A DNA stretch of 64,000 nt. Origin: Cristatella mucedo. Lineage: Eukaryota > Bryozoa > Phylactolaemata > Cristatellidae. The position numbers and the translations under genes are program-made. Position 1 is the first letter of the stretch; each line of letters begins with the position of its first letter. The stretch lies in assembly GCA_009760855.2 (NCBI GenBank), contig WPIO01000019.1, forward strand, positions 2,401,501-2,465,500. Reading direction: 5' to 3'. The notes under the pieces are model-generated. The model was not told the origin of the DNA. It ran no database searches and was given only the letters and a program-made list of their open reading frames with translations. Shown here piece after piece: positions 1 to 23,690 of this stretch.

Positions 1-1439
1 ATCATTCCAGTCGGAAGTTCCTGTCGCATTACTACTGCAGTAAAGTTAACAGTAGCAGTGTTCACAGCGCGGATACGTCTCACGCACGATTATGCTGGCT
101 GCAGCTTTTCGTTTACCGTGCTACCTCAAATACCACAGAGGCATTAGCAGTATTCGAACTTGAGCCTTGGACTACAGATTCCGGGTGACTAGGAGGCCTC
201 TAGTACAGCGTTCGTAACTTATTGAAATCACTTTTAAATTACACTATTTTTGAGGTTAGGTCGGGTTCAAAATACTGTCTCAGTTCATTCGCACCTGCCT
301 TTGCCGTCCATGTTTGTACGCCGACTTGATATTATAAGTAGTTCCGTCTGCTGACTATTTACTAGTCTTCGGAAATGCCTTATTTTAGCTCAAAGTTGGC
401 TATATTATCGTATCTTTCTGGAGGCTATTGGAAGATGCTATACGACGATGCAAGCCACATTAAGCATGCTGCAACAATGCTGATAGGTAAAATTGTTTTT
501 CTGCAGAAAAATGCATGCTACCTAGAATCGTGGCCCGCGGTGTTGCAGTCCAAGAGAGTGGCCAACGGGGGCTTGCAATTGATGCACCTACTCTACTACA
601 ATTCCAGCCCACAAGCATGGCGGGGCACGTCGATTGACACTACTGCCGTCGGCCAGGTGACCATAACTCTGGGTAGCAGCCTGGCATGAGCGCGAGGAGC
701 CTGCCGGTCCGCTTAGGTCAGCGTTTGGCCTTCGCGGCTGGCTTCCGGCGGCACACGTACTGCTAAGCTACGGTGCTGCCAATCCAGGTGCAGCACTCAT
801 GCGACGATACTTTCGGCAATGGAGTGGCTGGCTCCTGCAGCCTGGCCACTACCTCTGACGCATACATCGCCACTACGTATTTTCTCTGAGGGTAACGCAT
901 TTTGGAATTGTTGTGGTTCTTTCTAATGGCTCATCGATGCTGGCCCATCAATCCACTCACCGTCTCAGGACGTCAGCGAAAGACGACTACTTTAGGATTA
1001 AGCTTACCTTTTGAAAATAGTTTCATTAGTTAACTATGATATTAACTCTGTTGCACTAGATACAACTCATCATTCTGAAGTACTGTCAGCAACCGTAAGC
1101 ACACTGTTAGCAGATACGACTTCCAGGGTTCCAAATGCCACTCATGTATTTGTTCCAAGCAGCAATACAGGACAGCAGTTAGGGGTGTCTAGTGAATATC
1201 TCATCTTGAAGCGGTGCCTGCAAATAAATTGTCTTTCTGAATATCTGCGATATCGCCGGCAGATGCAGCTACAAGCCACTAATGCCATCTGCAGCATCAT
1301 TGGTGTGATAATCGTCTGAAGTAAAAATAATAATATCTGTAACACCTTCGGAGAACTATATCTGTCTGGGCACTGTACATGCTCTGTAAAAGAAGAATGC
1401 CAATTGCTTAAAACTAACACATGCACTGTGTTATCGTGC
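1..1439. other. Flank with no recognisable gene
   Basis: No open frame here shows recognisable protein similarity or exon-like ends. A weak tRNA-like patch near 150-215 could be an old SINE but cannot be supported. Confidence 0.6.
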
Positions 1440-1745
1440 TTTAGCATACAAATGACAGGACCTAAAAGTGAGCGACAGCAGCTTACATCGTTGCACTGCT
1501 TGATGAGAGCCAGTCCAGGTCAATGAAGGCGGGTGTGATGTGGCAATTGTGATGCACACAAGCCTCGTTGCGGAGTTCTGCACGTGTCTTATTTCGCAGG
1601 CAGGAAGACGGAAGTAAATCGGGATGTCACAACTGCATGGACCGACAAGCTTGGCTGTGGTCCCCCTATTTACGCAAGCATACATTTTCGTAACGATGCA
1701 TAGCCGCAAGTAGAACCGCTTGACTGAGGTGCTGACATTTCTATA
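1440..1745 (-). mobile_element. LINE A (L2-like) degraded RT C-terminal fragment
   Basis: On the minus strand it reads with gaps into the region after the RT catalytic core seen in better copies at 36.3-37.7 kb (the stretch around CHITPLLADLHWLP). It is heavily diverged, so this is an old insertion. Confidence 0.65.
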
Positions 1746-3163
1746 GCCACTAATTAACAATTCCTCATAGCACTGCCTTTGGTTGCTTGAGCAATCTGCG
1801 ATATGATAGACTGAATATAAAACCCAAATCTCACAGCTTGAAGGCTGTTTGATGCAATCCGTTACACGATCTTGGTGATTAAAAGAAGCTAGCTATCCTA
1901 AGTTCACAGCATGCCTCAATTGCTTGCATCCTCTGTGCAACTAGTGTGTCACCGTTTTCCACAATCTATGCTTCCACTTGCGTATGGCTGAACCCAAATA
2001 ATTACTCTCAACACAATCATGTACTCATGCTGATACAATGTTATGCACATCCAGTTTGTCTCGTGCAAATTACACAAGAACAGACTGCACCTCCACTGAT
2101 AATCTGATCTAGCATGCGGCAATAGAAATAAATGTAGTCTCCAAATGATGGCCCATCCTTACCAGATGAACATGATGCTACTCTTCACTATACCGTGATA
2201 CCGTGGAGTGTGCATTTTTGGAGATAACTCAAGACGGCCAAGAAAACTTGCTGTAAACCCTTGACCAGCCTTTTTGCAATAATGGGACAAATACGGTAAA
2301 GTAGTCTTGGCTACATTCAATCATTCATGTTCCCACTGAACATAATGAGCAAAATATTGCACAACTTGTCTTGCAGGTTCACAAGATGCTTTAGAGTATA
2401 CCACCTCGGCGATTATTGATCGTAGGTCTTAATGCCACTTGGTACAGCAACAGATTCGACAATGATGCAGTGATTTGTGGGTCTAAAATGTGTCTACTAA
2501 ACTGCTACAGACCACTTGCACGAGGAATATGGATACATGCTCGCCGTACCTGTCGAATGAGGCATCACAACATCACAGGAGCTGCATTGCTTGGCCATAG
2601 CCATACATCAGACTGTGTAGCACGACTGCAGATTCAGAGCCATGCCTCAGCAAATTATAGTAATCCACCAGCCTCGGACCTGAGATGGCCGACTGTATGC
2701 TGCACCAGTCAGTCGATCAGTTCCGCTGGCTGGCTAGCTCGTGTTATAGATTCTGGACCCTGTGGTTACAGTACATCCTGCTGACCTACTATAACCGGCA
2801 GTAGGCAGTGCTCACGAGACAGATAGAAAGAAGGTCAAGCTGGTCGATGCAACACAACAAACAATGCTTACGAATTAACTTTTTTTTTAAACTTGTGCAG
2901 CCTGCTGCACTATCAACTGGATAAAGCAAAGCAAGTAAATTCGCTTACATTCCATGCTGTATAGCAATAAAGGCACGGTAACAACAGTCTTCCAAACAAA
3001 AATCTCCCATTTAGTCGGTCTAATGTCAAAAACACGTGGAAATACCAGGCGAAAACCTGCAAAGTTTTGATGAAGCAAGTTAACGTCAGTGATCCAGGCA
3101 AACCTCGACGATACACACAAATAGCAAAAGCAGTTCCCGGCATCAGCTTTTAGCATAGAAGGT
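1746..3163. other. Sequence downstream of CCDC137, including its 3' UTR
   Basis: The CCDC137 3' UTR must start at 3163 on the minus strand. No canonical AATAAA was seen close to the stop codon, and no other gene was recognised. Confidence 0.5.
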
Positions 3164-15377
<12,214 letters not shown>

Positions 15378-15490
15378 GAGGTAGAAGGTTCGCCGAGAGA
15401 CGAAAGCACTGCGACTTGCTGCACCACGAGGCAGCTTCCCGGATACGATCACAACTTCCGTTGGAGGTCAGTTCCAACTTCCGTTCGTCT
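15378..15490 (-). promoter_or_regulatory. CCDC137 proximal upstream region with paired ETS-like motifs
   Basis: On the minus strand the 11-mer AACGGAAGTTG occurs twice, at 15462-15452 and 15485-15475, 23 bp apart. The core GGAA in this context resembles ETS/GABP sites, which are common at promoters of housekeeping and ribosome-biogenesis genes. No TATA box was evident. That these motifs act as a promoter is inference. Confidence 0.45.
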
Positions 15491-16720
15491 TGGTCCAAGC
15501 CGGCGGCTGAACTTTAAGAAACTGCCAAAATACGGAGCATGTAACTATTATGTAATACCTGATTTTTTTTCTCGTCAAATTGGAATCAACTACAGGAAAA
15601 TGCAGCCTTCAAGCGACCAGTGCCTAAGGTGGACTCGAGTGTTACGTAACCGTATATCTATGGCCACGGTTGGCGTTTGCCAGCCGGTTTGACTGCAGTT
15701 AAAAGGAGATGACAATTGCGTTTGTGCGCAATCCTTGGTCTCAGGGATTCAACTCAAAGCGTTTGCTTCAGCCGTCCTTTCGGACTCGCCATTATTAAGC
15801 AGTGTGAATAACGTTCTTGTAGTCAGTCCAAGCTAGTGCTCCCAGAAGTCCAAAAGCGAGGGCGTGTATAAACCCGAAACCGGCAGCGCCGCGCAGCACG
15901 CTTTACTTTGAAGTTACACGTTCCTTCCATTTTACTAGTTTTCTCGGAGGTTGTTTCTAGCAATAGAAAGATGTGCGTTCGATGTCCTCTGTCATGTTTG
16001 GACCATTTCCGGCAGCCAACTCCGCACTAATAAAGGCTAGGCAGCCGCTTCGGCGCTCACGTCCTTGGGCCTCAAGCACAGCGATTCCTTTTATGGTGCT
16101 AGCGATTGCCGACGCGTGAGAAATACCAGCGAAGCAGGACACTTGAAGTACGCCTGTCAAGTTGTAACAGCGACATCGATGTGGGCAGGTTTTCCGACGG
16201 TATCGGAGCAAGGCAGCAATTAAGAGCGCCCACACATCAATACAAAAAACACAGTACGCCTGTAATAGCGTAGAACAGTATATTCGACAGCCGCGGGGGC
16301 GGGGTCTACGGGTGTCCTGCGCCAGCCGTAGCGTACAGCTCACTGTGCGACACGCCAAGAGTGCGACCGATCGACAGTCACGTGATTTGGGCTCTTTTTT
16401 TTAAGCCGCCTTGCCGAACGGATGCTAATCTTGATAACTCAGGGACCACGAGTAATATCTCGGCAGTCACAATCGGGCTAGTGAGGTAGTGACGTGGCAT
16501 GACAACTTTCAGTACAGAGTACGCCACCCGCCGAGAATTGTACGTTCAACTACGTTAAAGACTAGACGACGAATTTTGAAAATTAAGCTGCAGAGGGAGT
16601 AGTTCTCTGATGCATTCGTTGCAAGTAAAATAATGCCTGTTTCTCTGAGGTCGCTGACCACCGTGGCCAGATCCCCAGCCACCCATCCACCAACTGCGGA
16701 ACAAAGGGATAGCTCACCAA
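15491..16720. other. Region upstream of CCDC137 without a recognisable gene
   Basis: Moderately GC-rich around 15.9-16.3 kb. Open frames here show no recognisable domain and no paired splice sites. Confidence 0.5.
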
Positions 16721-16837
<117 letters not shown>

Positions 16838-17009
16838 TCTAGATAGTGTTAATTTAGTTGATAAAAAAAATCCCAGGAAATGCCCACCAGACCGCATCCG
16901 AATAGTTGTTTGAAAATTGTTCCTTCAGCTCATATGCTCCCAAAAATGGAACTCACTTTCGACCGACGAAATTTCATCGCTTGACATTAAGTCTAAAAAT
17001 AAGCTAAAA

Positions 17010-17215
17010 CCCACCCGCACCTCTCAGCATTTTCGGAGTCAGTGTGAATTGCCCCTTTGTATATGTGCTGCTTATGTGTGCTGATACCATTCATGTGATC
17101 ACTAAAACCAGTGTGCATGTTTCCTTTCCAGTACATATATGGTGCCTAGAAAGATATTTAATTCTCTGAGGGCGGTCCATGCATGTCTTATTATTATTAT
17201 TATTATTATTCTTAT
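17010..17215 (+). mobile_element. LINE A 3' UTR and tail fragment
   Basis: It ends GTGCCTAGAAAGATATTTAA, then TTCTCTGAGGGCGG and (ATT)n, matching the conserved LINE A 3' end. It is 5'-truncated within the 3' UTR. Confidence 0.7.
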
Positions 17216-18409
17216 AAAATCGACGAGCGTAGTATCGACTGAAGTAAAAGTCGTAGCTGCAGCTGCACCGGACACTGGACGTTAGATAGTGAAAGGGGAC
17301 TTAGCTGATAGTGCTACCTTCGACCTTCGAACTTCACTCCGTAGTCCATTGAAGCATGAAATTAGTTTTTAGTAGATGCTGGCAAATATTGTTTGGGGAA
17401 GTGGAACATGGACACATGTATTTGAAGACATTTGAAACGTAGCTTCCTAAATCAGTCAGATTAATTGTTACATTGCTAGACATCATTAGCGGCTTTTGAG
17501 CTATTGTAATAGAGTATCACGCTAAGGACCTGATCTCCTTATGAATGGTTTAGACCATATAAAAGCGACTCCTAACAATGGTCATTGAGTCGTCTGCTAC
17601 AGCTGGTGCTGTGCGCATGTAGACCGTCTGTAGCTTTGGAGTAAAATGCCTCTACACCGAAGACCTGAACTTAATTTAAGGTATGAGCGTTCTCTATTTC
17701 TGCCGTGCTAAGCTGAATTAGGCACTCGTGTATGTGTCGGTGCAGCACCTACGACTCATTAGCTTTACGACTCGCTTGCTTTACGACTTCGGGGCGCGTG
17801 CAGCACCTGCGACTCGCTAGCTTCGCCTGCTTCGACTCGCTTACTTTTCCAGAATATTTTTTCCAGTATCTGCAAGAATTAGCTGCTGCTACAAGCGCTG
17901 TGCTTGCGGTGACGGATTTTAAGTTCATGAGCAGCTGCTGCGTGTTCATAGCAATTCCAACCCCCAAGATTTCGCGCCTGTCGTCACCACACGAATTGTT
18001 GACTAACGACACTTCCGCATTACGTCTCCTTACACCGCATTTGCCAAAGCACGCGGTGCCGTGTCAATGATGCGAGAAGGTAAGGGTTTCATTGAGAATT
18101 TACGATGCCTTGATGCCAACAGTGGGATCCCGCTAGTAACTAAGGTTCGCTTTTGGCGATCCACTTCAGGCGCTAAAATATTGGCTTGCAAAAGCTCCCA
18201 TAAATATTGCACATTATGCAGCGCGATATTGTAAATGTATCTTCCAACATTTTGTAAAATTTTGTTTATGCATTCATTCTCCACTTATTGTGCTACCATT
18301 TTTAACCGTATTAGTCATCAATCTGTATAACTAAGAATGTGAAAGTCCGCGAGTGAATGAGTCCATAGGCACACTGTCGCCGCTTGAAGTCAAGCTTGCG
18401 TTAAGCTCT
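17216..18409. other. No recognisable gene or element
   Basis: Open frames at 17732-18070 and on the reverse strand lack recognisable domains. A small direct repeat (CTTACGACTCGCTTGCTTTACGACT region, about 17745-17845) gives low-complexity reading frames. Confidence 0.5.
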
Positions 18410-18640
18410 TTGTGATATTCATAGCAGCTAAAATGATGACCCTGTCAAAAATATCGAGGGACTGCTGACCCTGTGCATGTCACCCCTAACCATATTATTC
18501 ATTTCGTTTGTTTTTCAAGCATGATTTTACTTACCATTCAATTGCATTTCACTTTACAGCAAATGTAAAGCGCCTAAAGAGAGATTAAGTTCTCTGAGGG
18601 CGCTTTATCAAGTGAATTATTATTATTATATTCTCATTTG
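18410..18640 (+). mobile_element. LINE A 3' UTR fragment
   Basis: It is nearly identical to the 3' UTR of the 46.7 kb copy (CCTGTGCATGTCACCCC..., TGTAAAGCGCC..., GAGGGCGCTTTATCAAGTG) and ends in (ATT)n. High identity implies a young, strongly 5'-truncated insertion. Confidence 0.85.
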
Positions 18641-18744
18641 AATATGGAACAACAATATTCACTCTCCTAGTTGAAATTCAATCTTGACTTGCACGAAATC
18701 TGGGTGTCCCGTTCCAAAGTTACCTTTCTCTAAGGAAAAATATT

Positions 18745-18903
18745 AGCTGATTTAACAGCGTCATTTTTATAGCGGCAGAAAGCCTTAAAGGCTATCACCA
18801 CCGCTTGCAGTTGGCAATAAAGGATCGCCCACTTCAGGATTCAAACCCACAACCTCGATATTAAAGAGCGAACACCTTACCCACTGGACTATCCCGACCT
18901 AGA
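18745..18903 (-). mobile_element. SINE A, near full length
   Basis: The minus strand reads A-box-like GGGATAGTCCAGTGGGTAAG, then B-box-like GGTTTGAATCC, then a body (CTTTATTGCCAACTGCAAGC) and a TATAAAAATGACGCTGTTAA end with a small terminal hairpin (GCTG/CAGC). It is tRNA-derived; the parent tRNA was not determined. Confidence 0.8.
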
Positions 18904-19019
18904 TGACTACATCAGCTCCTTTGTAGTCTGCTATCTTACGGCTACGTAAAATTGCGAAAATAAATTCGTGCCTGCGTAGACAGGGATACCGTTTTCCCTT
19001 GTGCGCTGATGCTATGCTT

Positions 19020-19135
19020 GTCAATACTAGTTCTAATTACATGCTTCCTGTACAGAATATGTAAGTGCCTAGAAAAGATTAGGCTCTCTGAGTGCGCTAT
19101 AACAATGTCTTTATATTTTTATTATTACTTGTGCA
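19020..19135 (+). mobile_element. LINE A-type 3' tail fragment
   Basis: It contains TAAGTGCCTAGAAAAGATTA and CTCTCTGAGTGCGCTATAAC followed by T-rich (ATT)n-like sequence. It could be the end of a LINE A copy or of a SINE sharing the tail. Confidence 0.6.
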
Positions 19136-19504
19136 TTCAGTTACGAAATAGCAACTAGTAAGCTTTTGATTGGCCGTTATTTAATCACATACCTAAACTG
19201 CTATAGAACTTATCTCTCATTGAACGTCTTTTTTTTGAATTAATTTTTCAAGAACTTTCAAAAAACCTCTTATTTTTAAAGTATCTTGAATGACTTGGAT
19301 TTTTCAATTAAATTGTTTCGCAATTTTTTGCAAGTACATACTAGTGCCATCAAATCACAAAGAGCACAATGTAAGTGTGACGGCATGACGCGTTTACGGG
19401 GTGGATAGACGGTCGGACTCAGTACTCATGGATGATGCATTCAAACAATATAGGTTGGTATGATGCTACTAGCTTACAACCGTTAAACATCACGAAAAAC
19501 TTTA

Positions 19505-20690
19505 GCGATCATCCGAGGTACCTCTGTAATATGGGGTACCTCATGGCTCCGTCATTGGTTCTGTTCTTTTCACGGTTTATACTCGATCTCTTGCCGATGT
19601 GATTGCCAAGCACAATCTAGGCTTTCACTTGTATGCGGAAAGCACTCCGTTGTACCTTCACTTTGATCCCTCCCAGCCTTCGAGCACCTCAAATTCTCTC
19701 AACTACTTTGTTGCATGTATTGATGACATTCACACATGGATGGTTGCAAATTTTCTTAAGCTAAATGGTGATAAAACTAACTTATTAGTTATGGGCAAAC
19801 CAAGTGTGATTCAGCAATTGGAAAGGTTAACGCTCAAAATTGGTTCTGCCAGCACACCTCCTGTTGAATCTGCACAAAATCTTGGTGTCATGTTCTAAAG
19901 TGACCTCTCGTTAAACGACCGTATCAGCTCCACAATCAAGTCTGCCTACTTTCAGCTGCCTAGCATTGCTAAAATTCGGGCTTGTTTGGATAAGGATACC
20001 GCGTCTAAGTTGGTCCGTGCATTTGTAACATCCCGTTTTGACTTCTGTAGCTCACTGCTTGCTGGCCTACCGGCATGTGCAATCAGGCGCTTACAGCTGG
20101 TGCAAAGCTCAAACGCAGCTAGGCTGGTCTGTCCTGAGCGTCGCTGTTGCCACATCACACCACTTCTCGCCGACCTGCACTGGCTACCAGTCAAGCAACG
20201 GATCGACTTCAAGGCTTTGTCGCTCACTTTTAGGTCACTTCATTTCATCACCACATGCTTTTCGGAATGCAGCAGTTTACCAATACCTCGCACAAACCTC
20301 AAATTCTTTGGAGACCATGCATTTAGTCCGTATGCTCCCAAAGCTTGTAACTCACTCCTGACTTGCGTCACAACATCCCCTGACTTAGCCACATTTAAAA
20401 TGAACTTTCAAGCACCTATTTAGGACAGCATTTAGTGAGTCCCTATGATTCGTCCTTATGTGCTTATGCGTGCTGACACTGCGCAGGCTGCCACTAACCA
20501 CACTTGCATGCTGACCCTATGCATGCCACCCCAAACCATGTTATTCATGTTGCTTATCGACCATGACATTACTCACTATTCAATCGCGTTTCTCTTCACA
20601 GCAAATGTAAAGCGCCTAGAAAGAGATCGAGTTCTCTGAGGGCACTTTATCAAGCGTATTATTATTATTAGTAGTAGTATTATAGTATTG
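19505..20690 (+). mobile_element. LINE A copy, 5'-truncated, RT C-terminal part and 3' UTR
   Basis: It starts inside RT just before the YGVPQGS motif (here TMGYLMAPS-like after change) and runs through RT motifs, the [12 protein letters not shown] block, the 3' UTR, the hairpin tail and (ATT)n. YADD is replaced by YAES (19633-19644), and there is a stop near 19898. It is a dead copy, moderately diverged. Confidence 0.88.
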
Positions 20691-20694
20691 CATT

Positions 20695-21300
20695 ACCATT
20701 CGGATCTGAGCATGCTGACCTAGTGGTAAGCCCAGCCTAGCTGTTTTTGAGCCAGGCCGACTTTTGGCCAAGGACTTTATACCGCGACCTGCATCGTGAG
20801 AGCTCGAACCTCAAATTTAGATTTTTTATATTCTGACCTTGTCATAAGTGAGGCGTTTGTTGAGTTTTGACATCACGTCACGAAGCTCCCGCGCTTCTTC
20901 TGCAGTCTCTTCTTGACGTTGAGCTTGTTGTATAAGACGTTTTTGTCGAGTTTTAATCGTGTGGCACTGAGTGGCTACTTTTTCGTTGTTTTTCCCTTTA
21001 CTGTCTGCAATAGGTTATATTCTTGCATTTGTATATTATATATCATATAATATAATTATATATTATGTATTATATAATTATGCATTAGGTTATATGCTTA
21101 TATTCTGCTCGCTTTGCTCATTTTGGTTTCTAATTCACTGCTTTGTAAACTCGCCGGTCCCTATGGGCTGGCGAAAACCACAGGTTTGTAATGAAATTAG
21201 CCTGCACCCGTGAAAAGACCTGGACAGCTCCAACTGCTTCGGAAGGCTCGCTTGAGTGTCCGCTGACCTAATTGGTGAGCCTAGCCCCACTGACTGCGAA
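20695..21300 (+). other. Two possible tRNA-like SINE remnants
   Basis: Similar tRNA-head-like strings (GCTGACCTAGTGGTAAGCCC at about 20724 and GCTGACCTAATTGGTGAGCC at about 21254) are followed, in the first case, by a B-box-like CTCGAACC. The repetition suggests a third old SINE family, but the bodies are too short to confirm. A TA-rich stretch lies at 21030-21090. Confidence 0.35.
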
Positions 21301-21839
21301 GCTAAAGAGTTCTTAGTTAATGGAGCACAATCTGTAACGGCGGATAGACAAAAGCGTATTTCAAAATTATGTTGAATAATTTTCATTTAAAATGAAAATC
21401 CTTCTAATTTTATTAAATGTATTCGTCCTCGCTGGGCTGTGAATTAGCATTCAGTTTCGCGAAAAAAGCGCACAGACGCATTGACTGTAATCAGCGGCAG
21501 ACTCCATTCATGCACGAGCATCGCCTATTAAAAGGTGGCGCAGCACGACTTCCGGCCGGCCACGCTCACTCTGGTGGCTTTCCAATACGCCAACGCAGGC
21601 GCTCGAAGCGGAAGCTGCTGGGAAGCGCCGATCGTCATTTCGGGCGACAGTAAAGTAGTTCGTAGTTCAAAGAGCTTACTCTGATGGAATACCACGGTCA
21701 CCCTTTGAACAATTGTGTGAAATTTGTAGCTCTGTGGACTTCCGGCATTTCGATGTTCCGTTTCAAGCTCGCTGCACGTCGAGCTCGCAGATACTTTTAC
21801 TATTACCCGCTCCTTCGATCGTCATTTGCCCAGGCACGG

Positions 21840-22135
21840 TACTTAACGTTGACAAAAATGGGCCTGCTTAGACAGGTAGACTACGTCCGAGTAGGTCCGT
21901 GCATTTGTGACATCTCGTCTTCTAGAACTCATACCTTGCTGGTCTATCGGCCTTTGCCATCAGGTGCATGCAGTTGGTGCAAAACTTCACAGCTAGGCTT
22001 GTCTGACGTGAGCATCGCAGTTGCCACATCACACTCACACATCACATCGCCACATCACACATCACATCGCCACATCACACATCACATCGCCACATCACAC
22101 ATCAGAGCTCGCCGACCTGTCTATTCGGGGGGATA
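21840..22135 (+). mobile_element. LINE A fragment with internal minisatellite
   Basis: It matches the LINE A region from the [17 protein letters not shown] block to CHITPLLADL. The CACATCACACC coding stretch has been expanded into a 20-bp tandem array at 22031-22105. It is flanked on the right by a small minus-strand LINE A piece (22139-22180). Confidence 0.75.
22031..22105. repeat. 20-bp minisatellite inside LINE A
   Basis: The unit CACATCACACATCACATCGC is present about 3.8 times. The unexpanded form appears once in other LINE A copies as GCCACATCACACCACTTCTC. Confidence 0.9.
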
Positions 22136-22180
22136 ACTTGACGTCAGTCGAGAGTGAGTTCCAGGCTTTGGCTGCATATT

Positions 22181-22700
22181 ATGGCTTCATATACGCAAGT
22201 GTTCGTTAGCGCCAGCGAGTTGAAAGTTGCTTCTTCACCCGACCTGGATGCGCTAAAAATTCGCACAATCGACCACGAATTAGTTGAGCCGGGATCTTAG
22301 CGAGTTCACGGAGCTACTTTGGCGGCGCTATAATTCAATTATAATTTACTTTGGCGGCGCTAGAATTCGTCGAAAGTCGTGAACTTCGACTGGCGAGCAA
22401 ATTTGGCAGTGCTCTGCAAGTGGGCATGTATATCCAAGCACCTTCAAAAACTGTGAAACTGTGTAGGGGTACTTTTACAAGAGAGCTGTGCATCTAGCGC
22501 TGTATTATTCCATCGTTACCGAAGCTTCGCGAGAGTTTATCGCCGCTGGATTGAAGTTCAATCCATTTCCAGGCAAACAACGTCATGGTGTAATAGCCGT
22601 AAAATTCGTTAGCGGAATTTCGCGAAATTTTGAGGCAACACTCGAAACACAGTGCCGTTCAATGTGCACTCAAAACATAGTGCTCTTTCTCTTTACCTAG
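22181..22700. other. No recognisable gene; short direct repeat
   Basis: ACTTTGGCGGCGCTA is repeated at about 22315 and 22349. Nothing else is recognised. Confidence 0.5.
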
Positions 22701-22765
22701 TATGAAGTACAAAACATAGTATCCTTTCTCTTTGTTACCTAGAATGAAGTCTGTTGGCTACCGTA
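22700..22765 (+). mobile_element. Short LINE B 3' UTR-like fragment
   Basis: TTTCTCTTTGTTAC... followed by GAAGTCTGTTGGCTACCG matches the LINE B 3' UTR at 47500-47535. A related partial copy lies just upstream (about 22679-22700). Confidence 0.5.
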
Positions 22766-23188
22766 TTCATATAGACAAGCCGCTAAGGCGCCGAGCGCCA
22801 TATAGAAAACTCGCCAACGTAACTCAAACTTGGTCCTTGCGATTTTTAAGTCACAGTGCAGTTATGCGAGTGCAGTTATGCGTTCCGGTGCAGTTATGCG
22901 TTGCATAATCATCATCGTTACGTCACTGAAGCTTTACGAAATGCATATTTTTAGAGCAGAAAGTGGCTCGCACAGTGGATGGCAGCTATTCTTGGGAGCC
23001 CCGGCAGTCCGCCGCCAAGTCGAAGTCAGCATTCGATCGCCGCAAGCGCTGAGTGCAAGCATCGACTCGGGGCTGCCGCTGCATTAACAACTTGCAGGAT
23101 TGAAGGTAAGACGTGAAAAATGCAGAGCAGAGTTTCCGTGAATGCTGATGTTTTTGGCTCTGGCTTTGGCTCAGGCTTCTTACACTCA
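22766..23188. other. No recognisable gene
   Basis: A short GTGCAGTTATGCG tandem (about 22857-22905) is the only structure seen. Confidence 0.5.
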
Positions 23189-23410
23189 GTGGGGGAGCCA
23201 GAGAGACAGGTGGACATTTAACTACCTCCCCCCTCGCTCTGCGGCGGAACGGGGTAGCGATCTAGGCTGCACCCTTTTTCAAGGCCCCTCCAACGACCGT
23301 CACCAACGATGAAATAATGTCTAACGTTCGTGTAATTGATATACTGGTAGCATGTGCGCACATGCCTTCGCTTACTGTGGCCATAAACGAATGCTGTACG
23401 ACGCCATGCT
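23189..23410 (+). mobile_element. hAT-like MITE, copy 1
   Basis: It begins CAGTGGGGGAGCCAGAG and shares the internal string around CCGTCACCAACGATGAAATA with the element at 62087-62351. The right terminus is not clear. The family is non-autonomous; no transposase is seen. Confidence 0.5.
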
Positions 23411-23454
23411 TTTCATAATGCACAACACATAAGAGCTGGTTTTGCGATGTTCGA

Positions 23455-23560
23455 ACAGCCTATAAAGCAGCAACTCGACTTCAAGTTTCTATCGCTTACT
23501 TATAGGTACCTTCCTTTTCTTGCTGCGGCTTACCTATATGAAATACTTCCTAATGAGGCC
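23455..23560 (+). mobile_element. Old LINE A fragment
   Basis: It resembles the CAAGCAACGGATTGACTTC to CTACCCCATCAGG region of good copies, with many changes. It lies head-to-tail against the minus-strand copy that follows. Confidence 0.55.
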
Positions 23561-23644
23561 TCCCATTGAACCATCCACTCATATCATTCAAGTCATTTGC
23601 TTGTGCCTTAAAACCCGCCTCAAATCTATAGCACACACCGTGCA

Positions 23645-23653
23645 ATCGGTTTC

Positions 23654-23690
<37 letters not shown>

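Noticed and set aside
150-215. tRNA-like patch, and a similar one at 13690-13750
   Set aside because: Only a B-box-like string is present; no family match or intact cloverleaf.
18745-18903. Functional tRNA gene
   Set aside because: The head has A- and B-boxes, but continues into a SINE body and tail and does not form an intact cloverleaf. The same is true of the other SINE heads.
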